DNA from: Spirodela intermedia
Taxonomy: Eukaryota; Streptophyta; Magnoliopsida; Alismatales; Araceae
Reading direction: 5' to 3'
NCBI GenBank assembly: GCA_902729315.2
Contig: LR746274.1
Coordinates: forward strand, 5,111,037 to 5,175,036
Length of the DNA: 64,000 nucleotides
The position numbers and the translations under genes were made by a program. Of this stretch, positions 51,986 to 64,000 are shown one piece after another. The notes below the pieces were generated by a model. It saw nothing but the letters and a program-made list of their open reading frames with translations, had not been told where the DNA came from and searched no databases. Each line of letters opens with the position of its first letter. Positions within the stretch are counted from its first letter, which is position 1.

Positions 51986-53800
51986 AATATAGTACATTAG
52001 AGTAGCCTATGAAAATGTCAAGAAGCATATTTCAACCAACTACAACAATTATAATAAGGCTGCTAGTAAGAAGAGATTTTTTTTTTTTGGATGTGATGAT
52101 ATGTAGAAAAAAGGGATCTCAATTGATATAATCAGTTGACATCTAAAAAACATGAGGTATTCAATTTTTTGCAAAAAAATAATAAAAAGATATATCATTA
52201 ATTCACCAAATAAAATCAGTATATCTTCAACCTTTAATGTGATGGATATTCATGACTACTATGAAAAATCTCATCAAGACCTAAGGGTGAGTTTATTTCA
52301 ACCGAGGGACTAATGTAGAACAACACCAATAAAGGCCAAAAACAAGTTTAGGCCAAATAAATTGTGTGAAGAACACTTATGAGTCTTAATTTTTAGTAAA
52401 CATCTAACTTTTAAGATGCTTTGAATTTATTTCTTAAGATAACATATGAAAAATATTAATTTTTAGTAATTTATTATTTTAAGACGTTTTTAATTTATTT
52501 CATATAATAACCTGCCTTTTTAGGGTCATTCCATCTGACTTTCGACCTATTTAAAAGCCACCATATTGTAAACCTCAAAACATTCTAGGTTAATATGATT
52601 TTTTCCTCTTAGAGGCTTCCCTTCTCTCTATTTGTGGATTCAAGCACCTTCATATACATTAAATAAAATATTTGATCATTGTATATTCAAGGGCTATCCA
52701 AACAAATTCTTAAGAATTTAATGATTGAAGGTGCCAAGTTAGATGGATTCAAGACTAGTTTCTTTGTTGAATTTTGTGTTTTGTGGATTTAAGGGAAAAA
52801 TATCTAATCTCACACATCTCTTGTTGTATCAACAATAAGGTTAGTCACTTTCATTGCTCACTTTACTCTCCATGTTAGACTTTCCATTGGTCATATTACA
52901 ATGATCAGCATAGTGAGATTGGCCTCCTCCCCTCTACTTTCTCCAGCTTTTTTTTTTTACTTTTTCTTTTATGATACAGCCTAGAAATTGATGTCAAATG
53001 AGGAATGAAAGGTTTTTTGACCCTAGTGGTTCAAACAACTAGGATTTATATCGAAAAAGCTAAAACATAATTACAACTCAAAATACAATGAAGTTTTAGA
53101 TCAATTCAAGTGAACTAGAAACTTAAGAGACACGAAGACTCTATTTGGCCCAAATAAAGCTCGAAATGACATAATAAGAGATTTAGCCACATGTTTAATG
53201 TGGGCCAAATTTAATTTGCACATTTTATTCATGTAATATAATCATTTTATTTTGTTTAAGATGTTCCTATTTCTTATGGGTATTATAACATAATCCTCCT
53301 TTTTTCTAAGAAAGTTAAATCTATTTTTCCTTATTCTTTAGTATTATAAGATTTTTTCCTTTTATAGGAGTTATAATTATTTTTCAACCTATAAATAGGT
53401 TGCATTTGTAGCCCCAAAAGGTAACACGTTTTCATTGATCAAATTTCAAGTTCCCTTCATTTCTAGAGGTTTTCTCCTTCTACTCATAGATTCTAGCATC
53501 CTTGTAGACTCAAGGAACCATTTTTGATCTTGTAAACTCAGGATCAACTCCTTGCGAACTCAAAAGGTGAAATCTTTTATCCTATGGATTCAAGGCAAGG
53601 GGTTTTCAACCAAGACATGTTTTTTTTGAATTCACGGTCATGATTTTACTTCCACAATACACAAGTAAAGCTGAACATGATCAAATTATAAATTCTTCAA
53701 ACTTTCACTGGATCATTTTGGGAGGACTCTATCTCAAAATCAAGGCTAGAATGTCTCATTTGGACAGACCCCTTGACCTGAGGGCATGTTTGATTGTTTG
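51986..53800 (+). mobile_element. Second gypsy 3' end: integrase C-terminus and probable LTR
   Basis: 51990-52860 matches 38900-39810 in the same orientation (for example tatcttcaacctttaatgtg against tatcttcaacctttattgtg, and ttaatgattgaaggtgccaa). 52880-52935 and 53690-53760 match 41788-41840 and 41885-41945. Here the two groups are adjacent, with no gene between them. The pol end is too decayed to translate cleanly. Confidence 0.7.
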
Positions 53801-54429
53801 CCTGCCCTTGGTTTTGGCCTAAAGTCAACTTTCCAAGAGTCTAGGCCGATGCACATTTTTCAGTTCTTTTAGTTGACCCTATGATGACTTACAACGTTAA
53901 AAAGAAACCTATAAAGTTGAGCAACCCTCAAGAACTATAATAGCCACCAACTTTGAACCTGAGGAGTTCTTGGTCAATATTTACAAAGATAATCGATCAT
54001 TGGTATTGCCTCTCCCCCGCTGACTCACTAAATACTTGGGCCATAGACACCTAATAGAGAGTGTGAAATAAGATACATTTTCAATAGTTTTTATTTAACT
54101 TATATATATATATATATTATTTTCCAAAGGGCACTTTGTACCTTACCATCATACTTGGGAGAAATGTACCGCTAATTTTTACATGAATCCATAGTTTGCT
54201 GGTTCTCATGATGTGGACACACGTGTGTGAACATGGGTTGCTAAAGATTCAAAACTATTAACTTGAATGGCGGTGAGTGAGCAATCTGTTAAAAAGAAGA
54301 AGAAAGAAAAAAGAGAATGAAATGAGGTTGATGAGATTCTGATCTCTTTTTCTAAAAGAAAAAAATTAAGAAGAGATTGTTTCTAGAAAGAGGAGATCGA
54401 ATAAAGGGCAAATTTTTAAGGTAGAATCA
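53801..54429. other. Intergenic DNA left of the duplicated synthase 3' end
   Basis: No gene recognised. Contains (ta)n at about 54102-54116. Confidence 0.4.
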
Positions 54430-56319
54430 TTTATATGATTTATTAAAAATAATCATTTTAAGCTAGGTATTTATGGAAAAAATAAATTATCACCTATATA
54501 GGTCAAATAATTGAAAATACAAGCCACCTATGTCACATATAAAGAAAGAAACATTACAAAAAAGTAGAGATTTACAGGACAGAAATGGAAATCAACAACT
54601 TCCTAATCACATGGTCAATCCTGTAAATGAATATTCCATGCTGCTCATTAAGTTACAATGAACACTAACATTTTCTTTGAAAAACATACTATTATCAACG
54701 GAAATAAATAAATAAAAGGAACGTAAGAATAATGAGAAAAATTAACCTTCCCATGAGTTTCATAGGTCAAATGTGGGAACTGTAGATGAAAAGCCATGCG
54801 TTGCCTGATAAAGGAGCCTAGGCAATAGATTCCTGTAAGGATCTTTCTCCCTCTTATCCTTAAGATATGCAATGCTGCTTTCAACTTCACACTTCACATG
54901 ATAATACAGTTCTCGTGCATTTTCTTTGTCCATTAGTTCATCCTCCCTCCCTACCAAGAAATAAAAATAATTATTACAAAATTCTGATAATGAACGCAAT
55001 GAATCACCATATATTTTTTGGAAATATCAATAAAATTGAGTATATTTTTTTATTAAAAAAAATCAGAATAAATCCCGAGAATTTTTTAACATGAAAAATT
55101 GCCTCAAATTGGATTAGCCATATGAAATAAATTTAAAAAATGGAACAATTTTCAGGCCATCGAGAACTACCTCTTGTTTGGATTGGCCTTCCGAACAAGA
55201 AATAAAACCGTCCTGGGATTTTTGGCAGCAATCCTGGGAGGTGAATGTTTTGGCTTCTGGCATCTCCAGGAGAATCAGCCCTGTCAGCAGCATGTCCACA
55301 TGAGGGAGCTTGTCAGGGAAACGTGAGATCTTTCAATAGCATGAGTAGACTACTCTAACAATGACTACTAAGGCAGAGAAATAATCCGAATCTGAAATCA
55401 CAGTATCTTTTGTAAGAATTAGAAAAGAGAGATTGAATCTATTGGTTTCAAAGAGAAAACCCCTGAACAAGAGGGCGTACACTGAATAGACAATGATGGA
55501 CCATACAAAAGTCTAGTTCTTATGGAAACTAAGGCAAAATCCCAAAAAAAAAAGACCTTGTTTTTAGATTTTTTTCTAATTTTTATTCTCCCCACGTTTC
55601 TGGGGAAATGCCATAAATGAACAGTATCATTCGATTTCCCTCCATTCTGATACATACTGTTCAAAACATCAAGAGCAAAATCATGCAGATTTCCATTCAG
55701 ATTTTCCTACTGTTCTAGCGAGATTTGGCATCATTTAGAATAAAAAATCATGGGGTAGGGGTCTCCGTGGTTAAGAATAGTCCTGCATCAGTGATTACAG
55801 AAATTAAGAATAAGCCTGCGATTATAAGGTTGAGGTGGCTCCGCCCATTGGCAAAAAATTCTGAGTTGGATGGCTCGATTACCTATAAAACCACCTATTA
55901 CTACATGAATTTCATCTGCAGTCCTCTGCTGGTAGCTCTCTTGTTGACCAGAAATATGGGCTATATAATAAGAGGAAGGGGGCATCACTGGGGATTCAAT
56001 TGATGGAAGAAAATGGAAAAGTAAGTTAGAAGAGGCAAAGTAGTGACAATCGCAAATGGATCAGGATGTAATAGGATGAAACAGAAAGAGCATGAAAGAT
56101 GAGAGGCAGAGATATTAAGAAACAGAAATGGGGTAGAAAAGGTCAAACGAAAATAGAATTCATGTCTCAGGTAAGGAAGCGAAGACTGGAGCTAATTTGC
56201 TTGAGGATGATGAAAATTTCCAGAGCATTAAATCCAGAAAAGACTGGAGCTCTGTGGCTGTAATAGGACGGACCCGTCGTAATAATGAGTTTTGGAAAGC
56301 CATGTACTTGAGTGTTTGC

Positions 56320-56355
<36 letters not shown>

Positions 56356-56735
56356 ATTTCTGTTCACAGAAAAGACTGATAAGCTCTGTAAGACTAGTCA
56401 ACGATTCCCAAGGATGGAACGATCAGAATTTACTTGAGTACCAGGTCAGAACACCAATTCCTGTATCATTAGATCCATTTCCCTCAGTAATAAAAATTTT
56501 ACAAGACACGAATAATCTAGGAGTTTGGAAAATTGGAGTAGCTTTTCTAGATAAATTCACAATCCATGGAATCCTCTCAAATAACCTACAAATAGTGGGA
56601 GAGAATGGGTTGTGGCCGAGTCAGATCGCAGTCTAGATTGGATTAGGTTTTCTGAATCCTCAGGTCCTTATGGAAAAATCGTTCATTTTAAAAAATTTAA
56701 AAGGCACACTTTAAAGTCATGGTCACATAGTTTTT
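54430..56735. repeat. Segmental duplication, copy B (direct repeat of 44458-46715)
   Basis: Holds the two last exons and about 1.45 kb of the adjoining intron of the synthase gene, including (GA)n at 56323-56352 where copy A has a shorter GA run. Confidence 0.88.
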
Positions 56736-59700
56736 CCGAAAAACTGATACATTAAAAAAAAATTAAAATATTTTATAATGAACCACACTTTCCCTGTGCA
56801 CAACCATTTGGCCGAATTTTTTCAAAGGCCAGAGAAATTTTATATGCCATCCAAAATCGGATTTCAACGATCTTTGTTTGTTATGAAGAACTGGATTTTC
56901 ATGGATTTATGAAGATAAGATCACATAAATTATCAGAAAGTGGTAATTCCGAAGACAAAGTAATTATCTGTGATGATCTATTTGATCATACTATTATGTT
57001 AATTTTTTGAGAGATGGTGGAAGCGAAGGAAGCCATCTTCTTGGCCGTCACAACTGAAGTTCAAGCAACCAAGGAGCAACCTTAAATTTTTCAAGAGGCC
57101 AGATGACACATTAAGGGGAGAATTTTGATACAGAAACATGATCCTTTCTTAATAAATACCCAACATGAGTCGCATCCTTTCACTGTCAAAAAAGATAATA
57201 ATTTTTTTTATAACCATTCATATGCAGGAAGTAGCTGACGGACACCAATTTCCTTAAACTGTGTAATTAAAAGCACAACAACGGACATCTCATCGTCAGC
57301 ATCATCACCATCATCGTGCAGTTTTATACCTATATCCAGAGATTATTTGGGATCTAGGTAACTGTATATCAAGGTTATGAGAGTCTCAAACGAGAGCTTA
57401 GTGTCTACAAAAGGTTAATGTTCTGGAAACAGCGGAGTAAAGAATGATACCATTGATGAAGAAGTTTACCATCAGTACAAAGGACCGTAGGAAAGAATCT
57501 CCATTACGATTATATTATCTATAGCCAAAGAGTAATTAACAAACAAACCTCAGTCTTACTGCTTCGTGATTAATCCTCTTTATGATCTCATAGAAAAAGG
57601 GGATCTTGACGAGGTCATCATAATCAAGAAGCAACTGAAGAAAAGAACTCATATTAGACGAAGGCATACACACCAATTTATTTACGTTGCTTGTGAAACA
57701 ATAAGGTCTTAGTGGCAACTGCAAATGATTTACCAAGCTCATGGTTAGGAATATTTTCGTGAGGTGGTTTCACAGAGATAAAGACTATTGGAATTAACTA
57801 AGTTGTTGAGCATGCGCGGACCCAAACTAGATCTTATCAGATAGAATAGGGATATTCAGCATGGTGTACACTCTCCCAATTCAATGGCTTAACCCACTTC
57901 AACAAATACAATTTTTACGAGTTTAAACTCCACATTAGCCACGAACAAAACTAATAGCGAACCTATTGTGCAACAAGAAAACAAGACAGATAATCACATT
58001 CTAAATTATGCAAAAAAAAAAACTCCGCAGGAATGAAAAAACTCCAAATTTACTAAACTCTGACAGCAAAAAAGCGATCTCAATCGGTCATGGAATTTCA
58101 GGGCAATCCTATCTGGTTTCTTGAAAACAACTGCAAGGGCAGCACACTAGCATCCAGCCTTTCAGGTTTGTAAAGTCCAATTTTTGATTTAATGCACCTT
58201 TGGATTAAGTTTTATTGAAACTAAAGTCATCATCGGATCAGAGACGAAAGAGAGAAAAAGATTAAAATTATCTAACGGATAAGGATGGTGTCTCACCAAA
58301 AACAGGCATTATAAGTCTAAAGTAGACATTAACCGTAGGTACAAAGACAAATTGATCCATCACTAAAAAAAAGTAACACGTTCAAGTTTTGTTCTTGAAT
58401 TAGCTTCGATAATCCACTCACATACGTTGTTGTATTTTGGCATCAAAAGATGCTTACATATATCTCCTTGCTATGGGGAATGAATCAACTAAATACACAA
58501 TGGGAATTGGACAGTTTAAATTATTTCTCTTCAAATTAGGTTTATTCGTTGAATTTGTATTCTTTCAATGTAGAATATGATCTCCATTCTTGTCACATTT
58601 CTGAAGGACATTTAACCACGTAATAACTAGGAAAAATCAGATTTCATAACCGCTGTTGATTTCAAAGAAAGAACAAGTCTAGATTGTAATTGTGCCCTAA
58701 GATTGCAGTGTCAAATAAACCTACATTCGTAAGAGATGATAAACTTGTGGTTAAAATATATGGATATGTTTCATTAATGGTCAATCCGTTCTTGTCTAGT
58801 CGACATAATTTTTTATGAAGTACGAAGTCTTAGTTGTCTCTTTGCCCTGCACATTACTTATATTGTCCATATAGCATATTATTAAACATTCGGCTTGTAT
58901 ATGAAAGTATGTCAAAATAGTCTACCTAGAGTTGTAAGCATATGGTCAAATTATCAACCTCTTGATCACACCTAAAGTGAAAAACATAGATATCCCGAAT
59001 AATTCAATATTTCTTGAAGGACAAAAGCAGATATGTTGAATAACCGATAGTTCACAAACTGAATTCCACCGGCGTTACTTACTTTACAAATATCATCTTC
59101 TCCAATAACACCAAAAGGCACAATTGTAGCACCAAATTTTGCTGCCATTCTGATAAATTCTGGCTGCTCTGGCCAAAATAGCTTGTATTCCTCACCCTAG
59201 AATGTTTCAAGATGCTTAGCACAGGAAAACACAACCATCTATGAAAATGTTCTTGACTCTAGCTAGCCATTCAAACATGCATAATTAGGCCATCGTATTT
59301 CTCATTACAACTTAAAAAAGAAATCTCAATAGTACATCATTAAATTTCATAGATATTTTCAATAGAATACACAGTTAAGCTACATAAAAAATTGTTAATT
59401 GAAGAAAAACAAGAAATTAAATGGGATATAAAAACTTTCCGTCGTCCATTATCCTTCTAATTTTCTTTGGACAATATTTTAATGATAAACATTCATTAAC
59501 ATTTGGGTTTTCATTTGTAGAAACTTGATTGGATTTTAAGAATCAGAGACTGTAGATGCTGATGACTCATCATAAATGAAATGCTGATCATTCAAAGCGA
59601 TATATTTTTTTAAAATGCATTTCTGTTAAAGTAAATGTTGCACTGAAAATAATGATTCTATTATTATTACTACTGAATTGCACCAACACTTTAAAGGATT

Positions 59701-62700
59701 GTATCCATGAGCCAACCAATTGACTACCATCCAACTCTACCATGAACACAGTACATTCAAAAGTATCTCTCTTCCCATGTTCGCCCTACCCTACAAAAAA
59801 ATAAAAAGTCTATTGGGATAAAATTATATCGACATTCTTCTACATCTATCTCAAGCATTGTAGGAAGACCTTATAAAACTAGTGGTAAAATAACTATAAC
59901 AACTTCTGAGTCGTCCTCTACCTGGACCCAAATTCATTTGAATCTCAACATCATCAAGACACAAGAAAAAAACATCCATAAAATCTACCGCTTGTCCCAT
60001 GAGAACTGACACAATTAGTAGTTCTTTTTTCTTATAAAAACTTATCTGTTTCAGTAGATAGCATTCAATTCCAAAAAATATATATGAGAAATATAATTCC
60101 TAAACAAAGTTAGCATGACGTAAGCAAAAAGATAAAACAGATGATTGTTTGAAAGTCTAAGGCTCCACATAATAGACGCATCCATATGACAATACAAATC
60201 CATACCTTCAAGATATAAACGTATCAAGGTATTTCGGCCAGCGTATGTATAATAATTCAGAAATATTTATGCAAAAAAGAGCATTACTTAAGATCCTGTT
60301 GTTTATCTTTCTGTTTAGCAAAAGTTCCTTCAAATTAGAGGTACGGTTGTTTGAGTAATCCGTCCACGTACCTTACTATTTCAGTTATCTAGCTGAAAAG
60401 TTATTAAAAACTTGATTCTCCTCCCTTTGATTCATAAACAACCAAATTCGAAAGAATACAACAAGAACAACTGACTGTTTTTGACAAATTTCCAGAAAAA
60501 GCTTACCTTTCTATGAAGAGCCTCACGTGCACCACCAGGGAACAACAGAACAAATGATCGGCTTGAGAGAAGTTTATAAAGATTCATTGCAGAGGCAGGA
60601 ACTGCACCCATAAGTCTGTAATGATCAAAGGACGAATAGTCTGGCATCATGATCTCTGAAAACCTGTCAAATATAATTGGATGTGCAATTGTACGAAGAT
60701 GAATCCCTCTATCAGATAAGAGCCTTGAGACCAACGGAACCAAGTCCCAACCCATCAACATGTGATTTCCAACAAAAATCGCAGGTCCTTCTGATGGAAT
60801 TCCTGAGAGATTTTTCACTATTTTTCCATCGCTTAAGGTCGAGAGCATTACAGGGCTAACTGAATCCGTTAACCATCTAAGAAAAATTCAGATCCAAAAT
60901 TAGACACTGAAAGAATCAAACATATGTCTAAAATATGTAAAACATAGTCCATGATGCACATACACAGTAAATAGATACATCCAACAGGCTACCTGTTTTC
61001 TTTTAAAATATTTTTAAATTCAAGATCAGTTGGCAATAGGTAATCTGATATATGATCCTTCTGTCTTGAACGTCGATAAAAACAAGCTCTTTTGATAACA
61101 GTTACCAAATCAACACCGCTTTCCTGTTCATGAAGAAATTACACGCATTAACTATTTCCTAAGTGAAGGGTAGAAAAATAAATAGGAAATAAACAAAATT
61201 TCGTTCAAACATGTCTTAGATATCATAGAAATAAACCAAAGCGTCATTTATCACGACCAAGAAACAATTATTGAGTAGCATCCTTCCACTTAAATCTTTC
61301 ACACTTGATAGAGGTCATCTTAAGACCTTTCTATTGGCTAGATGGTATTTTAGACAACTCTTAAATATATTTCAATGTCAATCCACCATAAAGAGCGCTT
61401 ATTTCAAACACTAAAATGTATTTTGTACTTTTTCATCTTTTTATCTTTTTTATCAAAAATTTGTGTCCTATTCATTAAATTTTTAGAATAATAAAAAATT
61501 ACTCCCTCAATGTTTCACATCGTTACTGAAGAACAAAAAAATGTCTACCCCCTTAATTGTCAGGGCCACCTCAAAAACCTCGCTCTCTTTTATCATATTA
61601 TTGATTAAAATAGTTCTTAATAATCACTTCAAAAATAAAATAGTTTGACTTGAAGCCAATCTGATCCTCTATTGTCCTCACAATCCTCTATTCAATCACC
61701 TGCATATTTTTATTGTGATGACTCAAACTTGATTCCAATACAACGGATTTACGATTGTTTACTCAATAAGGATCTTTCTTCACCTCAGATTTCTTATGTT
61801 TCTCTATCTAGGATAGATGTTCTTGTTCCTCATCACAACCTTTAGTTATTTTATAAAATTACTCTGTTCATTTTCTCACTGCTTTCCTCATATTCTACCA
61901 CAGATCCCCAATCCTCAATTTTGAGACATCAAACTCGTTTAATGTTTAGGTGTCTTCTAAATTTGGAATTCTCCTCTTTTGACAATACTTGGACGTTGGT
62001 CGAGACGTTATACTACTTAAAATATTCATTAATTTATCTTTTAACGTAATTTTCAGATTTCTCTACTAAATGTTTTATCACATCTTATAACTTGAAGAAC
62101 ACTTCATTTCCCAAGCACATTTCCCTTCGAGTTTGTAATAGGAAGATAATATAGCCACACTTATAATCTAATAATATGTAATAACGTAATGAAATGATTG
62201 AAAGACTAAAAAATTGAATATTAACTACAGTTACACTTTTCTCGATGCCATTAGTTTATACTACGTAATGAACAATATTCATTAGAGTTTTTCCAGAACC
62301 TTCTATCACGGACTTCTTGTGAACGAAATCAGGTATAAGCTTCACAAAATAATTTTCTAGCATATAAAGCATCATTGTAAAGTGAAGCACACATTTGGAA
62401 ATAAGTGAAGTTATTAAAAAAGGTCACTTGAAGGCCTGTTTATGTGCAATCCAAGTAAAGACATCAATTCTCAGTGATGTGGAACATGGTCAAGGGAACA
62501 TTAAAATAATGTGTATCTAGGATATGCAACAGAAGACAGGACATCAGTGTTTCCAATATTTGGAAGACATGCTTGCACTTTCTATTTAATCATGCAATTT
62601 AGCGTTAAGAGGTAGACTCAAACATAAACATTAATTAGTACCAGGAATATGTTGTGACCACAGTCCTTGAAATGGCGAATTCTACAATTTGACATCAAAC

Positions 62701-62750
62701 GGCATAACTTCTCAGCCTCATCACGGCTAGGCAGTAACTGGTCCTTCCCA
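54760..62750 (-). CDS. Phytyl ester synthase / diacylglycerol acyltransferase family protein, last seven exons
   Basis: Plastid enzymes of this family (Arabidopsis PES1 At1g54570, PES2 At3g26840) esterify phytol and make triacylglycerol in plastoglobules during senescence or stress. Exons in order: 62750-62642, 61123-60993, 60876-60507, 59196-59083, 57634-57549, 55280-55171, 54950-54760; all junctions GT-AG and phases match (369 aa in window). Motifs: GKDQLLPSRDEAEKL and RHFKDCGHNIFL (end of the hydrolase half), then the acyltransferase half with GNHMLMGWDLVPLV (His motif), FVLLFPGGAREALHRKGEEY, PEQPEFIRMAAKFGATIVPF, LLLDYDDLVKIPFF, LPGLLPKIPGRFYFLFGRPI and the end SSTVPTFDL. The N-terminal plastid peptide and most of the alpha/beta-hydrolase half lie past the right edge. 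No disabling change seen, so this is probably the working copy. Confidence 0.92.
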
Positions 62751-64000
62751 CTTTAAGAAAATTGTTGACATAAATTCAATCATAGGAAAAAAACAATATA
62801 GCGTGCTATATGGAAAAAATTGTGCATAAGTAGAGGACATGAAAAGCAATTATTTTTCAGAATATAGGTCTCAACCGCCTTACCGGGAGAAAAAATTGTA
62901 ACTTGGTTCCATTCATTGGACGACCCATCTAAACTAGTCTGTTCAAGTCCATACATCCCAATTTGGTCCTTTCTTTAGTAGTCAGGATAGTAATCTAAAT
63001 TTCAAGCGAATTGGATCAGCTGGAGCCAACTTAGAAGTGGAATCTTAATCTTTGTACAATGAACATCATATGTGGTGGTATACTTTCAGGATATCAAAAT
63101 TAACGACTCAATGATGCTTGAAAGGAATATTTCAATATTTTCAGGTAATGAACATTTCAATGTGCTAGTTAGGCCAACCTACTCTATGTGGCATGGGTTA
63201 GGATTTTCGTTCCTAATTTCAAGCTAGGATGGTAAAACAAAGAGGAGGGAGAAGGAGAAAACAATAACATGGTGGCATGACAGAGGAAGGAAGAAAATCA
63301 AGGTCATCATCATTGAGTCCGACTTCTTCGAAAAATTTGAGGCCTTGCACTAAGGATTCTTTATTCAATTTTCTCGAAGTTTATCATGATATCTCGTTTG
63401 TTATCTATGTAAGGTAGCCGTATATCACTCTTCTGGATGGCATCCCTAAGATTTTCGCAAAGAACTTGAGAGAATCATTGTACTCTGTACTCTGCACTCT
63501 GCATAGTCTTTTACAATCCAAGCTGAGAGATTTTCAATGAAAATATTTTGCCTCATGATTTTTCTGTAATGCGATACCGTAATTTATATAGCATACCAAT
63601 TTGAGATTATGGATATCTGTTTTACCTTCATACCATAAGTTCTAGAAATAGCAGCTTCCCAAGTTATTGCGGGTTAAAATCCTAGGCGCTATAAAACTAA
63701 AGATGAAACCTTCCTTCATCGCAGAGATGTCTCCCAACTTATAGAAGTTGGTTAATTAAAGCCAAATAGGATACAAATAAGCAATAAAAAAATAGGCAAA
63801 TTACAAAGTAAATTGATGGCAATGCATTTTATGATGCGGTAAGTAAAGCAAGTGTTCAGTCTCTGTCGAAAAATTGCTATCATTGTGCAAACCAAAAGGC
63901 AGAAGGAAATAGATGTTCCATATTAAGAAGTCATTAAACTTTAAATTCCGGGAAAGCACCGAATGTTGTAGAGGCCAGTGATATCTTTTAATCTACAATG
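62751..64000 (-). other. Intron of the phytyl ester synthase gene
   Basis: The preceding exon (equivalent of KWRLKLLRSASLYANSRVHS, present in the pseudogene) was searched for here on the minus strand and not found, so this is intron reaching beyond the window. AT-rich; no element ends recognised. Confidence 0.6.

Noticed and set aside
54760-56735. Idea that the 44.8 kb and 54.8 kb copies are alternative last exons of one gene
   Set aside because: The 46.8 kb exon belongs upstream of the 62.7 kb exon in the family order but lies 16 kb downstream of it, so two separate copies are required.

Overview
This is a stretch of a flowering-plant nuclear genome. The evidence is spliced genes with GT-AG introns, plant-type protein families (a Mei2-like protein with three RRM domains, a phytyl-ester-synthase family protein, a plant otubain), Ty1/copia and Ty3/gypsy debris, and very many (GA)n/(CT)n microsatellites. 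I cannot name the species from sequence alone. All exon models were read by eye from splice signals and from recalled family sequences. No alignment or transcript was available.

Layout. 1-23.4 kb is gene-rich. It holds the first exon of an adenylate kinase (minus strand, running off the left edge), head-to-head with a four-exon N-alpha-acetyltransferase NAA30/MAK3 gene (plus). An otubain deubiquitinase (plus) follows, then a 14-exon Mei2-like RNA-binding protein gene (minus, 1001 codons), convergent with the otubain gene. The last gene is a four-exon MHF1/CENP-S histone-fold gene (minus). A foldback element with GA/CT arms, a 560-bp polypyrimidine minisatellite and a degenerate ~150-bp tandem repeat lie between them.

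23.4-40 kb is AT-rich and repeat-dominated. It contains a decayed copia pol fragment, short tandem duplications, a compound GATA/GA microsatellite and a beta-ketoacyl-CoA reductase pseudogene that lost its nucleotide-binding loop. It also contains the 5' half of a second copia element (LTR, primer-binding site, gag, protease) and the 3' end of a gypsy element (integrase C-terminus plus probable LTR).

40-64 kb holds a probable myristoylated acidic protein gene lying between two gypsy-derived blocks, a gypsy gag/protease/integrase remnant, a truncated and frameshifted phytyl-ester-synthase copy, more AT-rich repeat sequence, and the last seven exons of an apparently intact phytyl-ester-synthase gene whose 5' part lies beyond the right edge. 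The 3' ends of the two synthase copies, with the gypsy sequence beside them, form a direct segmental duplication about 10 kb apart.

The genes do not form a pathway; they are independent housekeeping and regulatory loci (nucleotide balance, protein N-acetylation, deubiquitination, RNA-mediated developmental control, DNA repair/centromere, plastid lipid metabolism). I found no sign of a new multi-gene system. The most informative items are the duplication with an in-phase five-exon loss, the reductase pseudogene, and the gene set between gypsy fragments.
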